This document shows, piece after piece, positions 8,171 to 16,065 of a stretch of DNA of 40,696 bases. Source of the DNA: Euryarchaeota archaeon UBA130. GTDB lineage: Archaea; Thermoplasmatota; Poseidoniia; Poseidoniales; Thalassarchaeaceae. The DNA lies in contig DAVY01000021.1 of the NCBI GenBank assembly GCA_002505775.1, positions 47,123-87,818 of the forward strand. Direction: 5' to 3'. The translations under genes and the position numbers were made by a program. Position 1 is the stretch's first letter, and every line of letters starts with the position of its first letter. The notes beneath the pieces are model-generated. The model was not told the origin of the DNA, searched no databases, and worked only from the letters and a program-made list of their open reading frames with translations.

Positions 8171-9631
8171 ATGGCGCAAGACGAATTACCACAGGCCCTA
8201 ACCTTCGATGACGTCCTTTTGATGCCCGCAGAATCAGCTGTCCTTCCAGCTGAAGTGAATATATCAACAAGGCTAACTAGCAAGATAGATCTCAAGATCC
8301 CAATTATCTCTGCCGCAATGGACACTGTAACAGAGAGCGCAATGGCGATTGCCATGGCCCAGGCGGGCGGAATCGGAGTTATACACAGGAATATGAGTGT
8401 GGAAGAGCAATCTGAGGAAGTCGCAAGGGTCAAGAGGTTCGAGTCCGGCTTAATCCTCAATCCCGTAACCGTGTCGCCAGACATGACCATAGGTGAGCTC
8501 AGAGACATGAAGTCGAAGTACGGGTTCTCTGGCTTCCCAGTCGTCAATGGCGGGGGAAGGCTGGCTGGAATTATCACCAACAGAGATATCCGTTTCGTCG
8601 AGGATGAGACATCAAAAGTTTCCGAATTAATGACTAATGATATAGTGACAGTAGGGCAAGACTACGACCCCAAAGTTGCACAGAGCCTACTCCAACAGCA
8701 CAGAATTGAGAAATTAGTCGTGGTCGACGATGATGGGAATTGCGCGGGCATGATAACCGTCAGAGACATACAGAGGACGAAAGACCATCCAGTCTCGTGC
8801 AAGGATGAACATGGTAGGCTCAGAGTTGCTGCCGCAACGGGTACCGGCGAGAGAGGTGTGAATAGGGCTATTTCACTTATTGAAGCAGGTGCCGATGCGA
8901 TTGTTATTGACACTGCCCATGGGCACTCACATGGCGTTATCGATACTGTTTCAGAGCTCAGGAGAAGAGCTCCAGACTCTACTATCATCGCTGGAAACAT
9001 AGCCACTGGAGACGCTGCAAAGATGCTGATCGAAGCCGGTGCGGATGCAGTAAAAGTTGGAATAGGCCCAGGCTCGATTTGTACTACTAGAATTGTCTCA
9101 GGGGTCGGAGTTCCCCAACTTACAGCTGTTCAGAGCGTGGTCGAGGTCTGCAGGCCTAGAGGTATACCGGTAATCGCTGATGGAGGGATAAAGTACAGCG
9201 GAGATATTTCCAAGGCTATCGCAGCAGGCGCAGATTGCGTGATGATAGGGTCACTACTGGCTGGAACCGACGAATCACCGGGTGAGACTATTCTGTATCA
9301 GGGAAGGTCATACAAGGTATACAGGGGAATGGGGTCTGTCGGGGCAATGAGTAAAGGGGCTCATGACAGATACTTCCAGTCCGAGCAGGGGGATACTCGA
9401 AAGTATGTCCCTGAAGGAATCGAGGGCAGGGTTCCCGCAAGGGGACCAGTCGAGAATGTAATCCACCAGCTAGTCGGGGGACTTAGATCGTCAATGGGGT
9501 ACACTGGAAACGGCTCTATATCGGAGATGAAAGGCGGGTGTGAGTTTGTCAGAATAACTAATGCCGGACTTTCAGAGAGTCACGTCCACGACGTCGAGAT
9601 AACACGTGAGGCCCCCAACTACAGGAGATGA
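8171..9631 (+). CDS. guaB: inosine-5'-monophosphate dehydrogenase
   Basis: The enzyme oxidises IMP to XMP with NAD, the committed step of GMP synthesis, in the cytoplasm. The 486-residue chain has the usual layout: the start of the TIM barrel at 1-95 with FDDVLLMPA, a pair of CBS domains at about 96-205, and the rest of the barrel from 210. The catalytic loop is GPGSIC304TT, the phosphate loop includes IADGGI near 335-340, and the mobile flap carries the Arg400-Tyr401 dyad in DRYFQ. The Cys-to-Arg spacing of 96 equals that of the E. coli enzyme. It is the first gene of a plus-strand run; msrA follows with overlapping or 4-base spacing, depending on its start. Confidence 0.97.
   Translation: MAQDELPQALTFDDVLLMPAESAVLPAEVNISTRLTSKIDLKIPIISAAMDTVTESAMAIAMAQAGGIGVIHRNMSVEEQSEEVARVKRFESGLILNPVTVSPDMTIGELRDMKSKYGFSGFPVVNGGGRLAGIITNRDIRFVEDETSKVSELMTNDIVTVGQDYDPKVAQSLLQQHRIEKLVVVDDDGNCAGMITVRDIQRTKDHPVSCKDEHGRLRVAAATGTGERGVNRAISLIEAGADAIVIDTAHGHSHGVIDTVSELRRRAPDSTIIAGNIATGDAAKMLIEAGADAVKVGIGPGSICTTRIVSGVGVPQLTAVQSVVEVCRPRGIPVIADGGIKYSGDISKAIAAGADCVMIGSLLAGTDESPGETILYQGRSYKVYRGMGSVGAMSKGAHDRYFQSEQGDTRKYVPEGIEGRVPARGPVENVIHQLVGGLRSSMGYTGNGSISEMKGGCEFVRITNAGLSESHVHDVEITREAPNYRR
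9623..9627 (+). promoter_or_regulatory. Shine-Dalgarno sequence for msrA
   Basis: AGGAG lies in the last codons of guaB and ends 8 bases before a TTG at 9636. This spacing favours the TTG over the upstream in-frame GTG at 9606 as the msrA start, and suggests coupled translation with guaB. Confidence 0.6.
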
Positions 9632-9635
9632 TTTC

Positions 9636-10157
9636 TTGGAGACAATAGTCCTTGGCGGAGGGTGTTTCTGGTGTGTAGAGGGAGCTATAAAAGGCCTGAG
9701 GGGAGTTTCAGAAGTTATTCCTGGTTACTCAGGAGGACATCTGGAAAATCCCACATACGAGCAGGTATGTGCAAAGAATACTGGTCATGCAGAGGTAGTT
9801 AAGGTTACATTTGACCCATCGATAATCAACACAGCGACTCTCCTTGAGGTATTCTTCACATGTCACGACCCAACCCAGCTGAATAGACAGGGAAATGACA
9901 TAGGTCCACATTACAGAAGTGCGATATTCTATACTTCGGAAGGCCAGAGGGAGGATTCTGAGTCTGTCATCGAGAAGATGGAGACCCTCTATGAAAATGA
10001 AATCGTCACTGAGGTAACAGCTTTCAAGAACTTCTACGTAGCAGAAAATTACCACCACGACTACTTCAAGAACAACCCCTCAAACCCTTATTGCAGGGTG
10101 ATCGTCGCTCCGAAAATAGCAAAGACTAGAGCTAAGCACGTTGATTTGTATGAGTGA
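9636..10157 (+). CDS. msrA: peptide-methionine (S)-S-oxide reductase
   Basis: MsrA reduces methionine-S-sulfoxide in oxidised proteins, repairing oxidative damage. The catalytic Cys is the first one of GGGCFWC close to the N-terminus, followed by family motifs PGYSGG, GHAEVV, the HDPTQLNRQGNDIG block and YRSAIFY. A Cys in NPYCRV near the C-terminus is a candidate resolving residue. There is no fused MsrB domain. With the TTG start the protein has 173 residues and begins LETIVLGGGCFWC, as typical MsrA proteins do; a GTG at 9606 would add 10 residues overlapping guaB. The 3' end overlaps the following AlkB-like gene by 8 bases. The neighbouring oxygenase is a possible local source of oxidants, but that link is speculative. 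Confidence 0.95.
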   Translation: METIVLGGGCFWCVEGAIKGLRGVSEVIPGYSGGHLENPTYEQVCAKNTGHAEVVKVTFDPSIINTATLLEVFFTCHDPTQLNRQGNDIGPHYRSAIFYTSEGQREDSESVIEKMETLYENEIVTEVTAFKNFYVAENYHHDYFKNNPSNPYCRVIVAPKIAKTRAKHVDLYE

Positions 10158-11178
10158 CACTGTCGTACTGAAGCCAGAGCCATGGGGCCTACACCTCTTG
10201 GGATTAATCAGCCCGATCCTGGCAATAGCCGGAAATCTCCTTGGAGGTGTTTACACGATGTTAGGTGTCATCTTCATTTGGGGGGTAGGGCCGATATTGG
10301 ATGTAGCCCTCGGTGAGTCAAAAAATCCTAGGCCTCCACGAGAATCAGGAACTCCATTTGAAGCCCTCCTGTGGGTCCATGGATTACTGCATTTCGTCAT
10401 GCTTGGGACATTCTTCGTTTTCGCAGCGAGTGAGGGGATGACGAGATGGCTGGTAGCCGCCTCGCTGTCTACTGGATTAGTTGCAGCGGCATCAGCCATC
10501 GTCACCGCACATGAACTCGGCCACAAGAAACCAAAGAGTCCGGGTTGGAGGTTGGCAAGAGCCCTTCTGTTCAGCATAAATTATGCCCATTTTACGACTG
10601 AGCATAACCACAATCATCACAAGAACGTCTCCACGGACAAGGATCCGGCGAGCGCTACCTACGAACAGGGCCTCTGGTCATTCTGGATTTCGACCATTCC
10701 CGGCCAGTTCAAGTCATCGGTTGCTGTTCACAACAGAAAGGGTCGAAAGGGCTTCAAAAACCCCTCATGGAGGGGACTTTTCCTCCAACTTTCTGCAATC
10801 ATGTCACTACTAGCCTTGCACAGTTTCGGATTTTCATGGGCCTTACCGGTTGTAGTCGGATGGCTTATCGCCTCATCCATCGCAATACTGACCTTGGAGT
10901 ATGTCAACTACATCCGGCACTGGGGCCTCAGGAGGATCGACGGTGGAAGGTTTGAGGAAGGACACGCATGGAATACCGAGGCAAGATGGTCCAGATGGAG
11001 CCTCCTAGAACTGACACGTCACTCTGATCACCACCTCCACGCGTCAGTTCCCTTCTGGAAGTTGCGCCCCTATCCAGATGCTCCTAGGTTGCCCTCTGGA
11101 TACTACGCCTGCTGGTGGCCGTGCTTGATACCTCCACTCTGGAGAAGAATGATGGGTGGAAGAGCGCCGAACATCTGA
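10150..11178 (+). CDS. AlkB-type integral-membrane di-iron monooxygenase
   Basis: This 342-residue membrane protein belongs to the alkane hydroxylase/fatty acid desaturase superfamily, whose AlkB members hydroxylate terminal carbons of alkanes or alkyl chains at a histidine-ligated di-iron site. Counting from the TTG at 10141, all AlkB histidine clusters are present: HELGH at 124-128, EHNHNHH at 154-160, NYIRHWGL at 256-263 and TRHSDHH at 292-298. The hydrophobic spans between them agree with a six-helix core. It is shorter than the roughly 400-residue Pseudomonas AlkB. I prefer the ATG at 10150, which overlaps msrA by 8 bases. No rubredoxin or ferredoxin partner is encoded nearby. Whether the substrate is an alkane, a fatty acid or an isoprenoid lipid cannot be told from the sequence. 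Confidence 0.88.
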   Translation: MSDTVVLKPEPWGLHLLGLISPILAIAGNLLGGVYTMLGVIFIWGVGPILDVALGESKNPRPPRESGTPFEALLWVHGLLHFVMLGTFFVFAASEGMTRWLVAASLSTGLVAAASAIVTAHELGHKKPKSPGWRLARALLFSINYAHFTTEHNHNHHKNVSTDKDPASATYEQGLWSFWISTIPGQFKSSVAVHNRKGRKGFKNPSWRGLFLQLSAIMSLLALHSFGFSWALPVVVGWLIASSIAILTLEYVNYIRHWGLRRIDGGRFEEGHAWNTEARWSRWSLLELTRHSDHHLHASVPFWKLRPYPDAPRLPSGYYACWWPCLIPPLWRRMMGGRAPNI

Positions 11179-11222
11179 GTAAAGCTCTTCTCGCACGAAA
11201 TCCGACTCACTCAACCATCTTC

Positions 11223-11708
11223 ATGAGTAACCTTCAATTCATGATTGGCGAGCAGACTTCCGTGGTTGTTCCTAGGACCGAACAAGAAGATGAGGTTCCG
11301 GTCGACAAGGCCTGGGCCATCCACGCAGCGATAATAGGTCTCAACACTGGTAATCTTCTATTCAGGGGTTTGGAGTTAGATCCTGTTAATCCGGGCATGG
11401 TCACCGTAGCCTGCTTGGCGGTCTTAGCCGCTGCGTTACCGTTCCAAGCCATATTCTTCCTGATCAATTCGTATATTCAGGAGGCACCAAATGTGCATGA
11501 GATAGAATATATAATGCTACAGAGGCTATCCTTGATCTGTCAGACTATATCTTATCTCTCACTTACCGCAATTGGAATTCTGATGTTTGAGACCCACGTC
11601 TATGTTGGAGGTAGCTTCTTTGCAGGTTGTGTTGTAGCATTTTTCCTTCTGAGGGCGGCCATGAATCAAGCAGAGGCTCTAGCAACCAATATTAGGGTTA
11701 ATTCGTAG
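11223..11708 (+). CDS. four-pass membrane protein, unknown
   Basis: I do not recognise this protein. From the ATG at 11223 it has 161 residues: a polar N-terminal segment of about 30 residues and four hydrophobic stretches separated by short loops, the last one ending in LRAAMNQAEALATNIRVNS. The frame stays open back to 11115, but that start would overlap the AlkB-like gene by 64 bases, so ATG 11223 (MSNLQFMIG) or ATG 11241 is more likely. It follows the oxygenase gene by 44 bases in the same orientation and could belong to the same transcript. Confidence 0.65.
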   Translation: MSNLQFMIGEQTSVVVPRTEQEDEVPVDKAWAIHAAIIGLNTGNLLFRGLELDPVNPGMVTVACLAVLAAALPFQAIFFLINSYIQEAPNVHEIEYIMLQRLSLICQTISYLSLTAIGILMFETHVYVGGSFFAGCVVAFFLLRAAMNQAEALATNIRVNS

Positions 11709-11742
11709 AGAGGTTGATTTCTCCCCCTCCTTTGTGAGGCAT

Positions 11743-12552
11743 ATGGCCGATGCCTTCGCAATACCTAGTCTACCTCCAGCATCTCCATGGGATGCCTACA
11801 TTCTGATGTTATTCGTCCCCTTCATAATGAGACTTGTATTTGTTGCACCTCCCCTGATAGATCTTGTCAACACCTATGCCCCTCCTGGTGAGAGGACAAA
11901 GCATGTCAGATGGTTTCTTAGACAGATCAGATTGTTGCCAGTTAAGGGCTTCTGGTTAATCGTCCTTAACGAAACCCTGTCATTCTTGTTGCCTGCGCTA
12001 GTTGCGTTATCTACACGTTATTTCCTCGGCCCAATTGGCTGGCCCACTTGGGAGGATACTCCTCGTCTAGGAGTCATCCTTCTGCTGGTTGCGGGAGCAA
12101 TTTGGCTACTATCGGACTTCTCAAAAGTTATGAGGTCCAGAAGGGATATTCAGTCAATTGCCAAATACAATCTTTCGACAGCAAAGATGGTGGTTCAAGG
12201 AGCGGTAGTAGGTAGGAGCATTCTCCAGAACGTCAGTGATTCAGGTATTCCTAGGCCTTGGAGGGAAATAGTGGATGTAGAATTCGAAGTTGATGGTGAG
12301 ACTACAATCGTTCGAGAAAGTAATCCAATGACTGAGGTGATATATTCTCTGCTTGACAGGGGGGCAGATGCGTTAGAGGAAATTCTTGGAAGAGTCAAGG
12401 AACCAGCCAATGCCGCTATTGAAAAACTCGATAGAGAGATTCAGGATAGAATAACAGAACGGGTCCAAGCGTCTGCAAAGTCATTATTCCAGAATATTAT
12501 TTTCTCAATAGCGCCAATAGCGGTTCTGATAGGTCTAGACCGACTCATTTAG
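11743..12552 (+). CDS. membrane protein with C-terminal coiled region, unknown
   Basis: I do not recognise this 269-residue protein. It has hydrophobic spans near residues 20-40, 70-90 and 105-125, and a final hydrophobic segment at the extreme C-terminus (about 248-266). Between them lie a small soluble part with the strand-rich stretch VDVEFEVDGETTIVRES and a long amphipathic helix (about 200-245, rich in Glu, Arg and Ala). The start may be ATG 11743 or a GTG three codons earlier at 11734. It is the last gene of the guaB-msrA-oxygenase run, 34 bases after the previous membrane protein, and its final 18 bases overlap the convergent MFS gene. Confidence 0.65.
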   Translation: MADAFAIPSLPPASPWDAYILMLFVPFIMRLVFVAPPLIDLVNTYAPPGERTKHVRWFLRQIRLLPVKGFWLIVLNETLSFLLPALVALSTRYFLGPIGWPTWEDTPRLGVILLLVAGAIWLLSDFSKVMRSRRDIQSIAKYNLSTAKMVVQGAVVGRSILQNVSDSGIPRPWREIVDVEFEVDGETTIVRESNPMTEVIYSLLDRGADALEEILGRVKEPANAAIEKLDREIQDRITERVQASAKSLFQNIIFSIAPIAVLIGLDRLI

Positions 12553-13788
12553 CATTCTTTTCTCGCTAGGTGTAGCAAATAAAATCCAAAATATTCCAGC
12601 TAGTATTTGCAATGCTCCAGTTGCAATAATAGTCTCTCGCAATGAAAGGATGCCATTTTCTAGGATTAGTCCGGCAGCCACTGTGGATATTCCCATTGTG
12701 AGCGTTATTCCCAGAGAATCAGTTCCAAAGACCCTACCTAGCCACTCATCCTCGGATCTCTGCTGAAGCATGGTGGTGGACAACACCCAGTTGACCCCGC
12801 TCGCAGCGTGTGAGATGAATACGTAAACTAGGATGATCACTGTCCACTCTGAAGCTGCGACTGCAATGTAGAATGCTCCACTGATCACCAACACCCCTCC
12901 CAGAAGGTATGGAATCAGAATCCGATTGGCCATGAACCTTCTACTTACTATAGGTCCAAATCCAGAACCGAAACCTCTGGCCATATACAGTATCCCAATC
13001 CCAGCAGCGACATCCCCAAAACCGGCTTCCTTCCCTATCAAGATCAACAGAAATACCTGGGCTCCTCCTCCGGATGCCCACATCGCCTTAGCCAAAACCA
13101 CCCTCCTGATTGATGGCACGGAGAGAATGTAGCTCCATCCAGAGACGATTTCACTAAGCATGGCTCTCGGAGAGAATGTTCTTTGAATGGACTTTTCTGG
13201 CCCACCATGAGGCAGGGAGAGAATGAGCAGAATAGCGATTAGGAAAGTCAACGAGTCTATCCAAAGAGCTGTTTCAATACCATACTTGGAGATTGTCAAT
13301 CCACCGATACCAGCACCTATCCCCATAGCGGCCGACCACCCTCCAGAAGAGAGTGCATTTGCTGACAACAGCTCTTCTTTGGTACAGATATTTGGTACGT
13401 AAGCAGACTCCGCATTAGATGAAATCGCCCTCCCCACGACCATTGCCATTCCGAGGAGGTAGACAGACTCGAGAGAGTCCAGCATCCCTAGAGCTAGTGC
13501 CGAAACTAGTATTATGAACGACCAAACATTACCCAGAACCATCAGCCACTTCCTGGGATAGCGATCTGCGAGCATTCCCGTCAGTGGCTCCAGAGGGGCG
13601 AAAGTGAAACTCCTTGTTGCCAGGACCCCGGCAATGGCCAAAGGGGAGTTGTCTGAGGCCTCGCCTGCCAATAGGAACAACGCAATCATGGAGAACCAGT
13701 CTCCGATGTATGAAATTTCGTTAGCAGTAAACAGCCTACGGTAAGGGCCATTAGATCTCAGAAGTCCAATGTAGCTAACCTCAGCCAT
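12535..13788 (-). CDS. MFS transporter, enterobactin-exporter-like (MFS_3)
   Basis: This 417-residue protein has about 12 hydrophobic helices and is a major facilitator superfamily carrier in the plasma membrane. The opening LLRSNGPYRRLFTANEISYIGDWF and the MLADRYPRKWLMVLGN segment after the second helix (the MFS loop 2-3 motif) are typical of the MFS_3 group, which includes siderophore and drug exporters. The substrate is not readable. The frame extends to a GTG at 13833, but family alignment of the N-terminus favours ATG 13788 (MAEVSYIG) or ATG 13794. It is divergent from orn and its 3' end overlaps the convergent membrane protein gene by 18 bases. Confidence 0.88.
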   Translation of the reverse strand: MAEVSYIGLLRSNGPYRRLFTANEISYIGDWFSMIALFLLAGEASDNSPLAIAGVLATRSFTFAPLEPLTGMLADRYPRKWLMVLGNVWSFIILVSALALGMLDSLESVYLLGMAMVVGRAISSNAESAYVPNICTKEELLSANALSSGGWSAAMGIGAGIGGLTISKYGIETALWIDSLTFLIAILLILSLPHGGPEKSIQRTFSPRAMLSEIVSGWSYILSVPSIRRVVLAKAMWASGGGAQVFLLILIGKEAGFGDVAAGIGILYMARGFGSGFGPIVSRRFMANRILIPYLLGGVLVISGAFYIAVAASEWTVIILVYVFISHAASGVNWVLSTTMLQQRSEDEWLGRVFGTDSLGITLTMGISTVAAGLILENGILSLRETIIATGALQILAGIFWILFATPSEKRMLNESV

Positions 13789-13844
13789 GACCATGGCCGG
13801 GCAACCAGCCCTATGATTCTGGCCCCCCAACACTCAAGACTCCC

Positions 13845-14402
13845 ATGCCGTCGCCGATACTCATGGAGGAGAGGCTGGTGTGGCTAGATCTGGAGATGAC
13901 CGGCCTAGATCCGATTGAGAATAAGATAATCGAAATTGCTACGATCGTCACTGAGGGAGATCTAACCATTGTGTCGGAGGGCCCCTCCCTAGCAATCTCA
14001 CAGCCAGAGTCTGAATTAGAGAAGATGGATGAATGGAATCTGACTCATCACACTAGGAATGGCCTGTTAAAGAGAGTGAGGTCTAACGGGGTTCCAATAG
14101 CGGAAGCTGAGAGGCTTACCCTGGAATTCCTGATGGAACACTGCCTCGCCGGAGTCCCCCCTCTATGCGGGAATACTATCGGCCAAGATAGGAGGTTTCT
14201 GAGGAGGTATATGCCGGAACTGCACGAATTCTTCCACTACAGAAGCGTGGATGTGACTTCCGTGAAGGAAATTGTGAACAGATGGTATCCAGACTCACCT
14301 AGGTTCTCAAAACCATCGGGACACAGGGCATTGGATGATATCAGAGGCAGCATAGAGGAGCTATCCCACTTCAGAGAACACGTCTTCAAGGACTCGAACT
14401 AG
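13845..14402 (+). CDS. orn: oligoribonuclease (DEDDh 3'-5' exoribonuclease)
   Basis: Orn degrades di- to pentaribonucleotides to mononucleotides, the last step of RNA turnover, and in bacteria also clears pGpG. The DEDDh residues are Asp15, Glu17, Asp115, His160 and Asp165; E. coli Orn has these at 12, 14, 112, 158 and 163 by my recall, so spacing is almost identical. The Orn-specific strings WLDLEMTGLDP, CGNTIGQDRRFL and YMPEL are present. At 185 residues it matches the bacterial length. Orn is typical of proteobacteria, actinobacteria and eukaryotes, so in an archaeon it suggests gene transfer. ATG 13863 is an alternative start. The last 17 bases overlap the convergent JAMM gene. Confidence 0.94.
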   Translation: MPSPILMEERLVWLDLEMTGLDPIENKIIEIATIVTEGDLTIVSEGPSLAISQPESELEKMDEWNLTHHTRNGLLKRVRSNGVPIAEAERLTLEFLMEHCLAGVPPLCGNTIGQDRRFLRRYMPELHEFFHYRSVDVTSVKEIVNRWYPDSPRFSKPSGHRALDDIRGSIEELSHFREHVFKDSN

Positions 14403-15108
14403 GGCTGATAGGAACTCCCCTGTTGTCGGTGATTACTAGATTCACACCTAATCCTGTTCTATGGAATGCAATAATCTCCAGACCATGAATAATATGTCCG
14501 GTGGTTGCTCTTCCGATATGTGGAAGACTGTCCAGATATTGGGTTTTATCCAATATCGGACTCTCCGTAGAAAGCTCCCTTCTCTTTCCTCCGACATCCT
14601 CGAACCATGGCAGGGCTCCCTCGGGAGAGAATCTCACTCCCAAGATCATATCACAACCTTCCGTCCATTGTGCGGCTTCGGCGTCGGCCCCGCTTGGGAC
14701 TGCCACTGCATTAGGATGCGAATGGATCCAATGAGTGAACCTCCCTCCCCTGGAGCCCCTGTCCTCGGCGAATGAATCATCAATCCATTCCTCCGGTACG
14801 TGATGGACTGAGAAAGAATCCCCTCTATTTACCAGATGTGGTTTACCCATTACATAGCCCTGACCTGCAAACAATCCGGGTTGAAAATCCGTACCAGTAA
14901 ACTCCTCATCCACGTCAACCGGATGTGGCAACTCTAGATCTGGGTCTATTCCCACCAGTATCTCATCGGGAAGGGATCTGAACGTCCAGTCAATTATCTT
15001 GGAAAGGGTCCCCACCGGCATCAGCAAGATGGCCGCATAGTCATCACGGAATTCTTTGGACCTTTGATTGTAGGAGACGGCAGCCTCCAACAACCAGTCA
15101 TTTACCAT
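14386..15108 (-). CDS. JAMM/MPN-motif protein, putative metalloprotease
   Basis: This 240-residue protein carries a JAMM zinc-ligand pattern: His129-Ser-His131-Pro, then Ser139 and Asp142, exactly HxHx7Sx2D. JAMM proteins are zinc-dependent isopeptidases or peptidases; archaeal and bacterial members remove ubiquitin-like proteins (SAMPs) or process sulfur carriers. The required upstream glutamate is not certain. The chain is longer than the roughly 130-residue minimal JAMM proteins, with an N-terminal helical part (about 1-50) and a C-terminal part after the motif (FRTG, VNLVITDNRG). Its ATG lies inside the 3' end of taw2 (11-base overlap), so the two are co-transcribed. The function and substrate are inference only; I place it by motif, not by full-length similarity. 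Confidence 0.7.
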   Translation of the reverse strand: MVNDWLLEAAVSYNQRSKEFRDDYAAILLMPVGTLSKIIDWTFRSLPDEILVGIDPDLELPHPVDVDEEFTGTDFQPGLFAGQGYVMGKPHLVNRGDSFSVHHVPEEWIDDSFAEDRGSRGGRFTHWIHSHPNAVAVPSGADAEAAQWTEGCDMILGVRFSPEGALPWFEDVGGKRRELSTESPILDKTQYLDSLPHIGRATTGHIIHGLEIIAFHRTGLGVNLVITDNRGVPISPSSSP

Positions 15109-16024
15109 GGCTCTGGGAGCGGGGCACTCGACTTGAGTTCAACGGATTCATGCAGCGTATATCCACAACTATGTGATCCCAGTGCGGGGCATAGCTCTTG
15201 ATACGATTTATTTGCTCCACCCTCACATCGTAATCCTTGCCATAATCACCGATTTCTGACGCTAGTCTTTCCCCCCAAGAAGAATACTCTCCAGGCTTGG
15301 CCAATCCATGTATGTGCACCATGCCTCCATCCTCAGATAGGACGTTTACCGCAGCGCTGATACTAGCTTCTGAGGATGGCAGGAGGCCCATTATCACCCT
15401 ATCCGCTACTCCACCTAATTTCTTCGAGGAATTCCTATTGTCTCCTCGATGTATTGTACACCTAGACTCGACACCATTCTCCTTCAGGCTCCACTCTAGA
15501 GACTCTATTGCATCGTCATTCCACTCGCAACAGTGGACATGACGAGCTTCGGAGTGGACTAGGATAGGGAGTGAGTAGTAACCTATGCCTGAAAACAGGT
15601 CAACCACGACTTCGTCACTGCCTACTAACTCACCCATCCTCCTCCTCTCGTTGACGTTGCCAGCTGAGAACATGCACTTGGTCACGTGATATCCGTAGTC
15701 GACACCGTTCTCTCTCCTGACCACCCAGTCATCCTCTCCAAGAAGCATCTTGACTCCACTCTTGCGAGTTCTTCCAGAAACCTCGCCCATTATGCCCAGT
15801 CTCTCGACATCCAGTCCGTCAGTAACAGATTTCCAGAGTCCCGGGCCGATTATTCCCTCCCAATCGCTCCCCTCGAAGGATCCAGCTGGAAGAATCGCGA
15901 AATCGGAAAATCTCTCCCACTTTCTAGGAATTCCAGCTGGGGGCTTTCTCCCAAGGAATGAGGAGATTGAATCGTACAGCCGTTCATGCGGTCCGCCCCG
16001 ATTCATGTGTCCCGGAGTGAACAT
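15098..16024 (-). CDS. taw2: tRNA-Phe (4-demethylwyosine) aminocarboxypropyltransferase, TYW2/Taw2
   Basis: Taw2 transfers the 3-amino-3-carboxypropyl group of S-adenosylmethionine to the 4-demethylwyosine made by Taw1. It has a class I methyltransferase-like fold. Seen here are the SAM loop DLFSGIGYYSLP, the following acidic strand end CCEWNDDAIESL, a cluster RCTIHRGDNR, and the TYW2 signature GLLPSSE where Trm5 methyltransferases carry an NPP-type motif; the closing MVHIHG strand also fits. With ATG 16024 (MFTPGHMNRGG) it has 308 residues. The frame is open to a GTG at 16051 and a TTG at 16060, and these would crowd the divergent exported-protein gene. It overlaps the downstream JAMM gene by 11 bases. 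Confidence 0.9.
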   Translation of the reverse strand: MFTPGHMNRGGPHERLYDSISSFLGRKPPAGIPRKWERFSDFAILPAGSFEGSDWEGIIGPGLWKSVTDGLDVERLGIMGEVSGRTRKSGVKMLLGEDDWVVRRENGVDYGYHVTKCMFSAGNVNERRRMGELVGSDEVVVDLFSGIGYYSLPILVHSEARHVHCCEWNDDAIESLEWSLKENGVESRCTIHRGDNRNSSKKLGGVADRVIMGLLPSSEASISAAVNVLSEDGGMVHIHGLAKPGEYSSWGERLASEIGDYGKDYDVRVEQINRIKSYAPHWDHIVVDIRCMNPLNSSRVPRSQSHGK

Positions 16025-16065
16025 CACGGATTCAGACTTATGGTATATCACACTCTCCAAGGCCC

